Source: an uncultured Eubacteriales bacterium (lineage in GTDB: Bacteria > Bacillota > Clostridia > Oscillospirales > Acutalibacteraceae). Taken from it: a stretch of DNA of 59,338 nucleotides. The notes under the pieces were generated by a model. It saw only the letters and a list, made by a program, of their open reading frames with translations. It ran no database searches and was not told the origin of the DNA. Positions 35,529-44,155 of this stretch are shown here, one piece after another. The stretch lies in the NCBI GenBank assembly GCA_934444365.1, contig CAKSCM010000012.1, forward strand, positions 1-59,338. Reading direction: 5' to 3'. Each line of letters starts with the position of its first letter. Positions within the stretch are counted from its first letter, which is position 1. A program made the translations under genes and the position numbers.

Positions 35529-35565
35529 AAAAACCGGCAAGCATATGACAATACTTGCCGGTTTT
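35529..35565 (-). terminator. Terminator of the iron alcohol dehydrogenase transcript
   Basis: Stem AAAACCGGCAAG/CTTGCCGGTTTT is followed on the minus strand by TTTTTGCC. It lies 160 nt beyond the dehydrogenase stop. The 35570-35724 stretch between holds short AT-rich tandem repeats (AATGTAA units at about 35648-35676) and a possible decayed tRNA end. Confidence 0.7.
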
Positions 35566-35724
35566 AAGTAATAGTAATAGTAACAGGAATCGAATCCGAA
35601 CCGCCCGTACTTAAATTTTCTAATACGACAGTAACGCTCAGGCATTGTAAATGTAAAATGTAAAATGTAAAATTAAAGATTTAAAAGTAAAGTTAAAATA
35701 CAGACTTACAGCTACAAACCGCTA

Positions 35725-36879
35725 TCAGGAAAACAGCGATTGATAAATGCTTATAATATCCGCCTTGGTTACCTCTTTTGCCGTATTTGCGGGGCTGCCG
35801 CTTGCCAGCGCGTCGTCCGCCATTTTATCTATATTGCCGAAGAAATCCTCCTTATCAATGCCGTATCCGGCCAATGTCGGCACCTCGAGCTTTTTGCAAA
35901 TGTCACCGATCGCCTCCAAAAATGCGAGTGCGGCAGCTTTGTCGTCCGCCGTTTTGTCGGCTGCGTTTATTGCCCTGCCCAAGCTCGCAAAGCGGTTTAC
36001 AGCTCCGTCAAGCGCAAAGGAGATGCATTTATACAGCAGCATTGCGTTTGAAAGCCCGTGCGCAACGTGATAAATCGCGCCTATCGGCCGGCTCATTCCG
36101 TGAACAATCGTTACGGAGGAATTGTTTATGGCGATACCTGCTTCGAGCGCGGCTATCGCCGTTTCGTTGCGCGCCGTTAAATCATTGCCGTCGGCATATG
36201 CTTTGGGGAGATATTTAAACAGCCGCTTTACGGCGGAGATACAAACACTGTCGCTCAGCGGCTGAGCGCGGCGCGAGGTGTACGCCTCTACCGCATGGGT
36301 AAGCGCATCGAGTCCGGTTGAGGCGGTTACCGATTTAGGCGCCGAAACACCGAAGCTGCCGTCCACCACCGCAACGTCGGGCACTAAGACCGTGCCCTTT
36401 AAAAGCATTTTTATGTTTCTTTTTGTATCGGTTATTACGGTAAACTGCGTCGCCTCGGAGCCCGTTCCGGCGGTCGTAGGTATCGCTATCATTCCGGGCA
36501 GCCGAATATCGATTATTTCGCCGTAGTAATCGCATATTTTCCTTTCTCCCGAAACATTCACAGCAATGGCCTTCATGGAGTCGATCGGGCTGCCGCCGCC
36601 TATCGCAATAAGAAAATCGCAGTCCTCGTCTTTATATTTTTCGGCCCCTTTAGCTATCATAACATCATCGGGCTCGCCGGTTATTCCGTCAAATACGGCA
36701 TAGGATAAACCGCAGCCTTTAAGCATTTCGCAAAGAGCCGAAAAGCACTCGAGCTTACGGACATTTTGGCCGGTGACTATAAGCGGCTTTCGGCCGTAAT
36801 TTTCAACAATATCGCTCAAAGCTTCAAGCGCGCCGCTGCCCGAAATTATTTTTTTCGGTATAAAAAACTCCCGTGACAT
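35725..36879 (-). CDS. Iron-containing alcohol dehydrogenase, probable malonic semialdehyde reductase
   Basis: This group III alcohol dehydrogenase of about 384 residues has GGGSPID (NAD-binding), TTAGTGSE, and the metal-ligand segments DALTHAVEAY, HGMSRPIGA and HVAHG. In the setting of pyrimidine-degradation genes, its likely job is to reduce malonic semialdehyde, formed from beta-alanine, to 3-hydroxypropionate. That substrate is inferred from context. I placed the start at the ATG at 36879 (MSREFF), which has GAGG 9 nt upstream. A hairpin at 36909-36955 separates it from the upstream gene. Confidence 0.88.
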   Translation of the reverse strand: MSREFFIPKKIISGSGALEALSDIVENYGRKPLIVTGQNVRKLECFSALCEMLKGCGLSYAVFDGITGEPDDVMIAKGAEKYKDEDCDFLIAIGGGSPIDSMKAIAVNVSGERKICDYYGEIIDIRLPGMIAIPTTAGTGSEATQFTVITDTKRNIKMLLKGTVLVPDVAVVDGSFGVSAPKSVTASTGLDALTHAVEAYTSRRAQPLSDSVCISAVKRLFKYLPKAYADGNDLTARNETAIAALEAGIAINNSSVTIVHGMSRPIGAIYHVAHGLSNAMLLYKCISFALDGAVNRFASLGRAINAADKTADDKAAALAFLEAIGDICKKLEVPTLAGYGIDKEDFFGNIDKMADDALASGSPANTAKEVTKADIISIYQSLFS

Positions 36880-36908
36880 ATAACTCATCCTCATTTATTA
36901 AAAACCTT

Positions 36909-36955
36909 GTGTTGTACCCGCAAAAGCCAAAAATCGGTTTTAACGGGTACAACAC
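36909..36955 (-). terminator. Hairpin between hydrolase and dehydrogenase genes
   Basis: A 12-bp stem GTGTTGTACCCG/CGGGTACAACAC is followed by AAGGTTTTTAA on the minus strand. T-rich sequence also lies on the other side. It may end or attenuate the upstream transcript. Confidence 0.65.
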
Positions 36956-36993
36956 TTTTTTGTAATTATAACGCGAAAAAGGCGTTTTTAAAA

Positions 36994-38256
36994 TCAGTCC
37001 TTATCCGCTTTAAGCACGGCGCCCAGCATTACGGTCGCACCCTCGGTGCAGTGCTTAACCGAGGAAAACTCCGGCTCGCAATGGGACAGCCCGTCCTTGG
37101 ACTGAACAAAGATCATGGTTGTAGGCAGCATATATGAGGCAAACTGTGCGTCATGGCCGGCACCCGAATGAATCGACATATGCGGTATACCGCATTCGGT
37201 TGCGGCCTCCTCTACATATCCGACAAGTCGTTTATCCCAGTAAACGGTATCCCTGTTCCAGGCCTTTGTAACCTCGCATTTGCAGCCTGCCCACTCCTTT
37301 TCGCCGCAGCTTTTAACTACCGCCAGCACCTTGGCGAGCGCTTCCGGATCCTTGTGGCGTACATCTATCGAAAAATCAACATAATCCGGTACACAGGTAT
37401 GTACACACGGATGACAGACGATCTCGCCGGTGGTATACACAAGCTCTGGAATTGCAAGCTTATCTATTTCATCGTGAAGATAGCAAAGCGCTTTGGATGC
37501 GGCATACAGCGCATCGCGGCGTTTCGGCATCGGGAAGGTTCCGGCGTGAACGGTCTGCCCGTAGAATTTTACACGGTAGTTAAACATGCCGAGAACACAG
37601 TCGACAACGCCGATATCCTTGTTGTTATCCTCAAGAATAGGCCCTTGCTCTATGTGGGTTTCAAACATATACTGATATTTTTCCGGGGAAATACGGTTCT
37701 TGCGTTCCCCCTTAAATCCGGATTTATCGAGTGCCTCGCCGAATGTTTTTGTGGGGTCTAACATACTTTTGGTCGCAAGCATATCCTCGTATTTAAACTT
37801 TTGGCGAATATCTTCGGGCAGGTAATCGTAGCAAACAATGCCCGAACACATCATGGCCGGCGGATACAGCGAGCCCTCCTCGTTTGTCCATATCATTGCC
37901 GTAAGGGGGTGTTTGTGAGGAATATTCTGTTCGACTACGGTTTCAAGCACCTCCATAGCCGACATAACGCCCAGTATACCGTCGTAATTACCGCCGTTTT
38001 TAACCGAGTCGACATGCGACGCCATTACTATCCGTTTGGCACCGGGATCAGAGCCCGAAATCGTCGCGTACATGTTGGCGACGTCGTCGGTCTCAATGGT
38101 CGCCCCTATCGCCGTCATACGCCTTACAAATTCGCCGCGCGCCTTAATCGCCGCGTCGGACAGCGAATATCTTGTAATTCCGCCGTGTCCTGCATCTCCG
38201 AATTTTGAAAAGGTTTCTATTTTATCCTTCATTCGCTTTTCGCTGCATTTATACAT
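36994..38256 (-). CDS. M20-family amidohydrolase, probable beta-ureidopropionase
   Basis: This 420-residue zinc hydrolase belongs to the N-carbamoyl-amino-acid/allantoate amidohydrolase group. Visible motifs are the HVDSVKNGGNYDG metal site, WTNEEGS with the catalytic Glu, HIEQGPILE, SGAGHDAQ and a final HC. In this cluster it should hydrolyse N-carbamoyl-beta-alanine to beta-alanine, CO2 and ammonia (PydC role). The exact carbamoyl substrate is inferred from the neighbouring dihydropyrimidinase. GAGAGGA lies about 11 nt upstream of the start. Confidence 0.88.
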   Translation of the reverse strand: MYKCSEKRMKDKIETFSKFGDAGHGGITRYSLSDAAIKARGEFVRRMTAIGATIETDDVANMYATISGSDPGAKRIVMASHVDSVKNGGNYDGILGVMSAMEVLETVVEQNIPHKHPLTAMIWTNEEGSLYPPAMMCSGIVCYDYLPEDIRQKFKYEDMLATKSMLDPTKTFGEALDKSGFKGERKNRISPEKYQYMFETHIEQGPILEDNNKDIGVVDCVLGMFNYRVKFYGQTVHAGTFPMPKRRDALYAASKALCYLHDEIDKLAIPELVYTTGEIVCHPCVHTCVPDYVDFSIDVRHKDPEALAKVLAVVKSCGEKEWAGCKCEVTKAWNRDTVYWDKRLVGYVEEAATECGIPHMSIHSGAGHDAQFASYMLPTTMIFVQSKDGLSHCEPEFSSVKHCTEGATVMLGAVLKADKD

Positions 38257-38280
38257 AGGTCATTCATCCTCTCTGCATTT

Positions 38281-38676
38281 TTACATTTCTGCCGGTTTCC
38301 GGCATTCGCTCAACAGCTTAATAACATCGGCTTTTTCCACATTAAAGGCAACCGAATCCGCTTCGCTTTCGGTCTCGAATATAAGCACGAATCTGCCGTC
38401 CCAATCCGAAACGGTAATATCGGTTATAGCGGAATTAAGCCCTAACTTCTCCTTCAGCTTCGAAGCGGAATTTACAAAGCCGTAAATAATTCCGCCCCAA
38501 GGCACCTTGAAGGTAAGCTTTTTTACCGTTTCGGGCTTCAGATGAAACACAAGCGGCACCTCCGAATATCCGGCAGGTACATTTCTTAAATTTGACGGAA
38601 CAATGCGTGTTTGTGCAATGCTCAGGCAATCAAACAGATTTGCATTTTTTATATTCTCGTAATGTCCGCCCGACAT
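38281..38676 (-). CDS. Uncharacterised small protein in pyrimidine operon
   Basis: I do not recognise this protein of about 131 residues. It is soluble, has no signal peptide, and shows a mixed alpha/beta pattern with a central PWGGIIYGFVNSASKLKEKL segment and a strand-rich C-terminus. The start could be the GTG at 38685 or the ATG at 38676; I prefer the ATG because GAGGTGA lies 6 nt upstream. It is tightly packed between the aminotransferase and the hydrolase, so it is probably part of the pathway or its regulation. Confidence 0.65.
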   Translation of the reverse strand: MSGGHYENIKNANLFDCLSIAQTRIVPSNLRNVPAGYSEVPLVFHLKPETVKKLTFKVPWGGIIYGFVNSASKLKEKLGLNSAITDITVSDWDGRFVLIFETESEADSVAFNVEKADVIKLLSECRKPAEM

Positions 38677-38681
38677 GCCGG

Positions 38682-40013
38682 TCACCTCTTACCTATAATC
38701 TCATCCGCAATATAAAGCACCTCGTCAAGCTTTTTAAGCTCCTCCTTAATCTGCTCGGCCGTTATAATAAGGGGCGGTGCTATTATAATCATATTCTCGT
38801 GCGAATATGTCATAAATCCGCGCTTTTTAAGCTCGCCTATAAGCCTGCCCATAATGCCTTCGGGATCCTTTCCGTAAGGAACAAGGGGTTCTCTTGTCTT
38901 TTTGTCCTTTACCAGCTCCACCGCCGAGAAAAGTCCGATATACCTTACATCGCCGACGCTCGGATGGGCTTTTTTCATTTCTTCAAGGCACTCGCCCAAA
39001 GCCTCACCCGATTTATTGACGTTTTCAAGTATATTTGCGTCCTTATAATAATTCAGGCACGCAACACCGGCGGCACAGGCCAGCGGATGGCCGCTGTAAG
39101 TAAGTCCGCAGGAAAGTAAATGGTCATCGAAAAATGCCGCTATATCCTTTGATACGCAAACACCGCCGAGCTGAACGTAGCCGCAGGTAACCCCCTTTGC
39201 AAAGGAAACAATATCGGGCTTTACATCGAAATTTTCAAATGCAAACATCTTACCCGTTCTGCCCCAGCCTGCCATGACCTCATCGCATATCATCATAATT
39301 CCGAATTCGTCGCAAACAGCTCTGACACCCTTTAAATACCCTTTTGGCGGAATTATGACACCGTTGGAGCCTGTAATGGTTTCCATAACTATTGCCGCAA
39401 CACTGTCGGGGCCCTCGTAAATAACCTGTTCTCTCAGCTTTGCGACGTAATAGTCCGCAGCGTCTTCTTCAGAGTCGAATTTTATTTTCTCTCTGTAAAC
39501 ATACGGATCAAAAAACTTTACAAAACCCGGAGCGCCCGGCTCAAGCGGATAACGCCTCGGCTCACCGGTAAGATTTCCGGCGCCGTAGGTCGAACCGTGG
39601 TAGCTTCTGTATCTTGAAAAAACCTTCTGGCGGCCGGTGTACATACGTGCGATCTTGACCGCATTTTCATTGGCATCGGCACCGCCGTTGGTAAAGAATA
39701 CCTTCGCCATATTATCCGGCATAAGATCAACTATCATTTTGGCCAAGGTGCTTCTCGGTTCGCTCGCATAAGACGGCGCTATATAACAGTACTTTTCCGC
39801 CTGTTCCTTTATGGCATCTATTATCTGCCGGTTTTTATGCCCGACATTAAGGTTTACAAGCTGACTCGACATATCCGCATATCTGTTGCCGTCAAAATCG
39901 TACAGATAAATACCCTCGGCGTCCTTTATCGGCAGCGGATTTATTGCGGCCTGCTTTGACCAGGACTGTAAATTATACCTTTTATGATAGTCAACAATAG
40001 TTTTTGCATCCAT
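38682..40013 (-). CDS. Class III aminotransferase, probable beta-alanine aminotransferase
   Basis: This 443-residue PLP enzyme shows FTNGGADANENAVKIAR, SYHGSTYGA, ICDEVMAGWGRTG and the PLP-lysine segment SFAKGVTCGY. It resembles omega-amino acid/taurine-type pyruvate aminotransferases. In this operon it should convert beta-alanine to malonic semialdehyde. The amino acceptor is not predictable. RBS GGAGG lies 9 nt upstream of the ATG. Confidence 0.9.
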   Translation of the reverse strand: MDAKTIVDYHKRYNLQSWSKQAAINPLPIKDAEGIYLYDFDGNRYADMSSQLVNLNVGHKNRQIIDAIKEQAEKYCYIAPSYASEPRSTLAKMIVDLMPDNMAKVFFTNGGADANENAVKIARMYTGRQKVFSRYRSYHGSTYGAGNLTGEPRRYPLEPGAPGFVKFFDPYVYREKIKFDSEEDAADYYVAKLREQVIYEGPDSVAAIVMETITGSNGVIIPPKGYLKGVRAVCDEFGIMMICDEVMAGWGRTGKMFAFENFDVKPDIVSFAKGVTCGYVQLGGVCVSKDIAAFFDDHLLSCGLTYSGHPLACAAGVACLNYYKDANILENVNKSGEALGECLEEMKKAHPSVGDVRYIGLFSAVELVKDKKTREPLVPYGKDPEGIMGRLIGELKKRGFMTYSHENMIIIAPPLIITAEQIKEELKKLDEVLYIADEIIGKR

Positions 40014-40028
40014 TTTAATTTGCCTCCG

Positions 40029-41195
40029 TTAAATGTATTTGATTAAATCCATGATTTTAAAGGCCAAAACAAGCTCCGCCTTTTTCTTTTCGGTTAACGC
40101 ACTGCCCAACAGCTCCCTTATTTGCTTTATGCGGTTGTTCACGGTATTCCGGTGAACGCCGCTTTTCTCGGCCACTGTGCTGACGCTGCAATCGCACTCG
40201 ATATAAAGCTTTAAAAGCTCGGTGCAGTCGGTGCCGTTTTGTTTGTCGTAACGGATAACCGGGCTTAAAACCTCATTCGCATAGCGCTCCAATACCGACT
40301 TATCTTCAACCGCAAGTATAAGACGGTTGATACCCGTATCCTCGTACCTTGTCACGGCGGAGTTTTCGTATTTTGCCGTAACAAGCGAGATATTCGCATG
40401 CTTGTAAAGATACGGTACCGAAAGATAGCCTGTTCCTTCGTCCGAAACTCCTATTTTGTAGCTTGTCTTGCTTTGTCTGAAGGCCTTCTCGAGGGCCGCG
40501 ATCACTCGCTCGACGCAATGCTCGGGACATTTTTGCTTCACAATAATAAGTCGGGAATTATAGACAAACATTGCAGCCGGCGAATCCGATCCCGAAAAAA
40601 TCCGCCACAGCAGCATTTTGTTTTTCGAATAAAGCGGCGAGGTTACAATCCTGCCGTCCCTTCCGAAAAACGTAACGGCGAACACCCGGTACCCTCCAGC
40701 GGCGCTGAAGCCGTTTTTTTGCAGAGCAGGCATATAATCCTCTTCCCTTTCGGGTGCGAAAATAAGATTTTTAAACGCCTGCATAAGGCTCATTTCCGCC
40801 TTTTCGTTCTCGATTATCCTGCCGCAGAAATCGTAAGAAATATCAATTATGTGCACCCTCCACGGCAGGGTGAAAACCGGAAAATCCTTCTCATTTGCAA
40901 AGGCTATTACCTCGGGCGGTATTCTTTTTATATAAGGACCTATATTAAACACGACCCCGGCGGCCCCGTTTGAATAAAGATTCCTGGTAAACTCAAGCAT
41001 ACGGTCATCGTCTTCAATATGTCCTATACCGGTTGTGAAGATAAGCTCACCGCCGTGAAGAAAATCCGGGACCTCCCTGTCCTCGACCATATGGACCCAT
41101 CTTACGGTATTTTCTATACCGTTTTTGCCTGCAACAAGCTCCATATCGTACTTCGAATCGGCATCCTCGCAAAGCTTCTTCATGGTTATTGCCAT
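40029..41195 (-). CDS. PucR-family transcriptional regulator
   Basis: This 388-residue regulator has the N-terminal PucR domain (about 8-125: ELVAGKNGIENTVRWVHMVE, then FLHGGELIFTTGIG) and a C-terminal PucR/CdaR helix-turn-helix (about 325-385: ECDCSVSTVAEKSGVHRNTVNNRIKQI). PucR-type regulators respond to purine or pyrimidine catabolites. It lies inside the operon between the dehydrogenase and aminotransferase genes, so it likely controls its own transcript. RBS GAGG lies about 9 nt upstream. Confidence 0.93.
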   Translation of the reverse strand: MAITMKKLCEDADSKYDMELVAGKNGIENTVRWVHMVEDREVPDFLHGGELIFTTGIGHIEDDDRMLEFTRNLYSNGAAGVVFNIGPYIKRIPPEVIAFANEKDFPVFTLPWRVHIIDISYDFCGRIIENEKAEMSLMQAFKNLIFAPEREEDYMPALQKNGFSAAGGYRVFAVTFFGRDGRIVTSPLYSKNKMLLWRIFSGSDSPAAMFVYNSRLIIVKQKCPEHCVERVIAALEKAFRQSKTSYKIGVSDEGTGYLSVPYLYKHANISLVTAKYENSAVTRYEDTGINRLILAVEDKSVLERYANEVLSPVIRYDKQNGTDCTELLKLYIECDCSVSTVAEKSGVHRNTVNNRIKQIRELLGSALTEKKKAELVLAFKIMDLIKYI

Positions 41196-41214
41196 TTTGC
41201 CTCACCTCACGTTT

Positions 41215-42690
41215 TTAATATCCGCTTGCCTTTAGCTCGATCCTCTTTGACTGGCCTATACATCCCAGAGGACATACAAGCGCACACAGCTGACAGCCGA
41301 CGCATTTTCTCACATCAAGCAGCGGTTTACCGGTATCGCCGCTTAATTTAAGAGCCTGATGGCCTGCATCGTGACAGGATATCATACATCTTCCGCAGCC
41401 GACGCATTTTCCTTTATCAAACGACGGATAAACGATGCTGTTGCGGTCAAGCTTGTCGGCCGGGACTATTTCGCCGAGCGCAGTACCTACAAAATCCGAA
41501 AGCCTTTCATAACCGTTTTTCTCAAGAAAAAGCGAAAGTCCGCTCAGCAGATCGTCTATAATGCGGTAGCCGTACTGCATAACCGCCGTTGTCAGCTGAA
41601 CATTGCCGCAGCCGAGCGCCATGAATTCCGCTGCATCGTGCCAGGTTTCAATTCCGCCCATTCCGCTTATCGGTATATCCTTCAATTCGGCGTTGTGCTT
41701 CATATCGCTTATAAATCTCAGCGCGATGGGCTTAACAGCCTTCCCCGAATAGCCCGATACGGCACTCTCTCCCGATACATCCATCCGCGGTTTTTTGCAG
41801 TCTAAGGTCAGTCCCGTTATGCTTTTGACCGTATTTATTGCGGCAATTCCCTGTGCGCCTGCTCTTATTGCGGCAATCGCCGGTATTTCCATATGACCGA
41901 TATTCGGGGTCATTTTTGCAAGAACGGGCAAATTTGTCCCCTTTTTAACCGCCGCCGTATACAATGCCACAAGCTCGGGATCCTGTCCGACATCGGAGCC
42001 GAGCCCCTTGCCGCACATTTGCGGACAGCTGAAATTACATTCGATAATATCGGCCCCGGCATTAGTCACAAGCTTCGCAAGGCTTGTCCATTCCTCCTCG
42101 TTTTGACCCATTATCGAAGCTACAATGATCTTATTCGGAAAATCCTTCTTAAGCCGTTTAAGATCATTCAGATTTTCGCTTAAATCGTGATCGGAAATCT
42201 GTTCAAGGTTTTTAAATCCGATGAACGGAGTGCTCTCCTTATTTAAAACATCAAATCTCGGAGAAACCTCTTTGGGTCTTAAGTAGCCTATTGTTTTAAA
42301 GGCTGCACCGGCCCAGCCGGCTTTAAAAGCGCTGGCGCACATTTCATAGCTGCCGGCAACTATCGAGGAAGAAAGAATAAACGGATTTTCAAAACGAACA
42401 CCCAGAAACTCTATCGACAGATCCTTTAAAACCGCTTTATTGTCCTCGGGCAGCATTTTTACCATTTCTCTGATCCTTATCGGCTCATCGTAATGTATAC
42501 AGGCTCTTTCGCATTTTCCGGAGCATCCGCTGCAAACCGATTTATCGATAAACCGTGCGGCATTTCCGCTGTTTTCAAAATACACCGAGCGTATCATCCG
42601 CGACGGTTCAAATCCGCTTTTGCAGGCCTTATCGCAAGCCCCGCCGGCACATAAAAGGCACCTTGCGGCTTCCTGTTTTATATCGAGCAT
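41215..42690 (-). CDS. Dihydropyrimidine dehydrogenase, PreA-like with N-terminal Fe-S domain
   Basis: This 491-residue protein should reduce uracil or thymine to the dihydro form. Residues about 85-400 form the FMN-barrel domain of PreA/DPYD, including NFSC222P with the catalytic Cys and GQDPEL. Residues 429-473 carry two [4Fe-4S] motifs (C-x2-C-x2-C-x3-C twice). Residues 7-65 match the N-terminal cysteine domain of DPYD or PreT (C11, C14, C19, C23 and C53, C56, C60, C64). The FAD and NADPH domains that normally lie between these parts are absent, and no preT gene is present here, so the electron donor is unknown, perhaps ferredoxin. RBS AAGGTGA. Confidence 0.9.
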   Translation of the reverse strand: MLDIKQEAARCLLCAGGACDKACKSGFEPSRMIRSVYFENSGNAARFIDKSVCSGCSGKCERACIHYDEPIRIREMVKMLPEDNKAVLKDLSIEFLGVRFENPFILSSSIVAGSYEMCASAFKAGWAGAAFKTIGYLRPKEVSPRFDVLNKESTPFIGFKNLEQISDHDLSENLNDLKRLKKDFPNKIIVASIMGQNEEEWTSLAKLVTNAGADIIECNFSCPQMCGKGLGSDVGQDPELVALYTAAVKKGTNLPVLAKMTPNIGHMEIPAIAAIRAGAQGIAAINTVKSITGLTLDCKKPRMDVSGESAVSGYSGKAVKPIALRFISDMKHNAELKDIPISGMGGIETWHDAAEFMALGCGNVQLTTAVMQYGYRIIDDLLSGLSLFLEKNGYERLSDFVGTALGEIVPADKLDRNSIVYPSFDKGKCVGCGRCMISCHDAGHQALKLSGDTGKPLLDVRKCVGCQLCALVCPLGCIGQSKRIELKASGY

Positions 42691-42734
42691 TGTCTCACCT
42701 TCTTAACGGGTTGTTTTACTGATTTTTCAGGCGG

Positions 42735-44090
42735 TTATTTAAGCGAGCATTTTACAAATCTGCCCCAGCCTTTTTCGCCCGTGAACTCTCCTTTATCAAA
42801 CACTAAGCGGCCTCGCGAATAGGTCTTTTCGGGATAACCCTTAAGCTTTACGCCCTCCCAAATCGTATGGTCGCTTTCGGAGTGCATTTTGTCATTTGTT
42901 ATTGTAAAATCAACGGTCGGATCGTAAATTACTATATCCGCATCCTTACCGACCGCAAGTGAGCCCTTGCTTTTACATCCGAATATTTTCGCCGGATTGT
43001 ATGCGCACAGCTCAACCGCCTTTTCGAAGCTTATTTCGCCCTTATTGGCAGCCGACAGCATGTAAGGATACATGTTTTCTATTCCCGCACAGCCGTTTGG
43101 AATCTTCGAAAAGTCATCCTTACCCCAGTCCTTTTCGTAAGACATAAACGGACAGTGGTCGGTGGCTATTGTTGCAATGTCGCCTCTTTTTATGGCCTGC
43201 CACAGTGCTTTGCGGCTTTCCTCCCCCTTCATGGGCGGCGAGCACACAAAGTTTCTGCCATCCTCCCGTTTGTATACGTCACAGGTAAACTCAAGATATT
43301 GAGGACAGGTCTCGGCATAGATCTCGTATCCTTCGTCACGGGCTTCGGTTACCGCCTCAACCCCCTGCTTGTTAGCAAGATGAACTATGTAAAGCGGAGC
43401 GTTAAGCGATTTTGCCCACTGGATCGCCCGTTCGTCAGCCTCTGCCTCGACAAATTCGGGCCTTGAAAGATAATGGTACCATGCACTCGTCTTGCCCTCG
43501 GAAAGGAATTTTTTTGTAAACATATTTACCATTTCGTTGTTTTCGGCATGAACTTCAATGAGCGCTCCGGCGCTTTTAGCTTTTTCGAGAACCTGGTAAA
43601 AAACTCCGTCTTTTACCCCGAAATCGTAAACCATGAACACCTTAAAGGATGGAACTCCGTATTCTACCGCCTCATCTATTGAGTTTATCAGATCTCCGCT
43701 TACGTCCTTGATTGCAACATGGTAAGCATAATCGACCGCTGCTGCCGGCTTGCAAAGCTTGTCGCGGCGTCTGACGGCGTCCACCATTGTTTCGCCGAAA
43801 TCCTGCAAAACAAAATCAAACACCGTTGTGGTACCGCCGCATGCGGCCGCCCTTGTACCTGCATAATAATCGTCGGACGATATAGTTCCGCCAAAAGGCA
43901 TTGCAAGGTGGGTGTGTGCATCGATAGCTCCGGGGAGTACGAGCTTTCGGCTTGCATCTACAATTTCTTCGCCGCCTTCCGGCTTAATATTTTCGGCAAC
44001 GGCGATAATCTTACCGTCCTTTACCGCAATATCCGCCTTGAACATTTCGGATTGGGTAACCACCGTTCCGTTTTTAATAAGCAGATCCAT
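42735..44090 (-). CDS. Dihydropyrimidinase
   Basis: This cyclic amidohydrolase of about 451 residues opens dihydrouracil to N-carbamoyl-beta-alanine. It shows the metal ligands DAHTHL, the carboxylated-lysine segment PSFKVFM, EVHAEN, VHLANKQG and TDHCPF. It is close to D-hydantoinases, but the operon supports the pyrimidine role. I placed the start at 44090 (MDLLIKNG) with AAAGGA about 9 nt upstream. Order within the transcript is after the transporter genes and before the dehydrogenase. Confidence 0.93.
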   Translation of the reverse strand: MDLLIKNGTVVTQSEMFKADIAVKDGKIIAVAENIKPEGGEEIVDASRKLVLPGAIDAHTHLAMPFGGTISSDDYYAGTRAAACGGTTTVFDFVLQDFGETMVDAVRRRDKLCKPAAAVDYAYHVAIKDVSGDLINSIDEAVEYGVPSFKVFMVYDFGVKDGVFYQVLEKAKSAGALIEVHAENNEMVNMFTKKFLSEGKTSAWYHYLSRPEFVEAEADERAIQWAKSLNAPLYIVHLANKQGVEAVTEARDEGYEIYAETCPQYLEFTCDVYKREDGRNFVCSPPMKGEESRKALWQAIKRGDIATIATDHCPFMSYEKDWGKDDFSKIPNGCAGIENMYPYMLSAANKGEISFEKAVELCAYNPAKIFGCKSKGSLAVGKDADIVIYDPTVDFTITNDKMHSESDHTIWEGVKLKGYPEKTYSRGRLVFDKGEFTGEKGWGRFVKCSLK

Positions 44091-44155
44091 AAAAACATAT
44101 CCTTTCATAAGCTCTTGCGGCTTAACACGGATTTTACCGTGTTAAGCCGAATATC

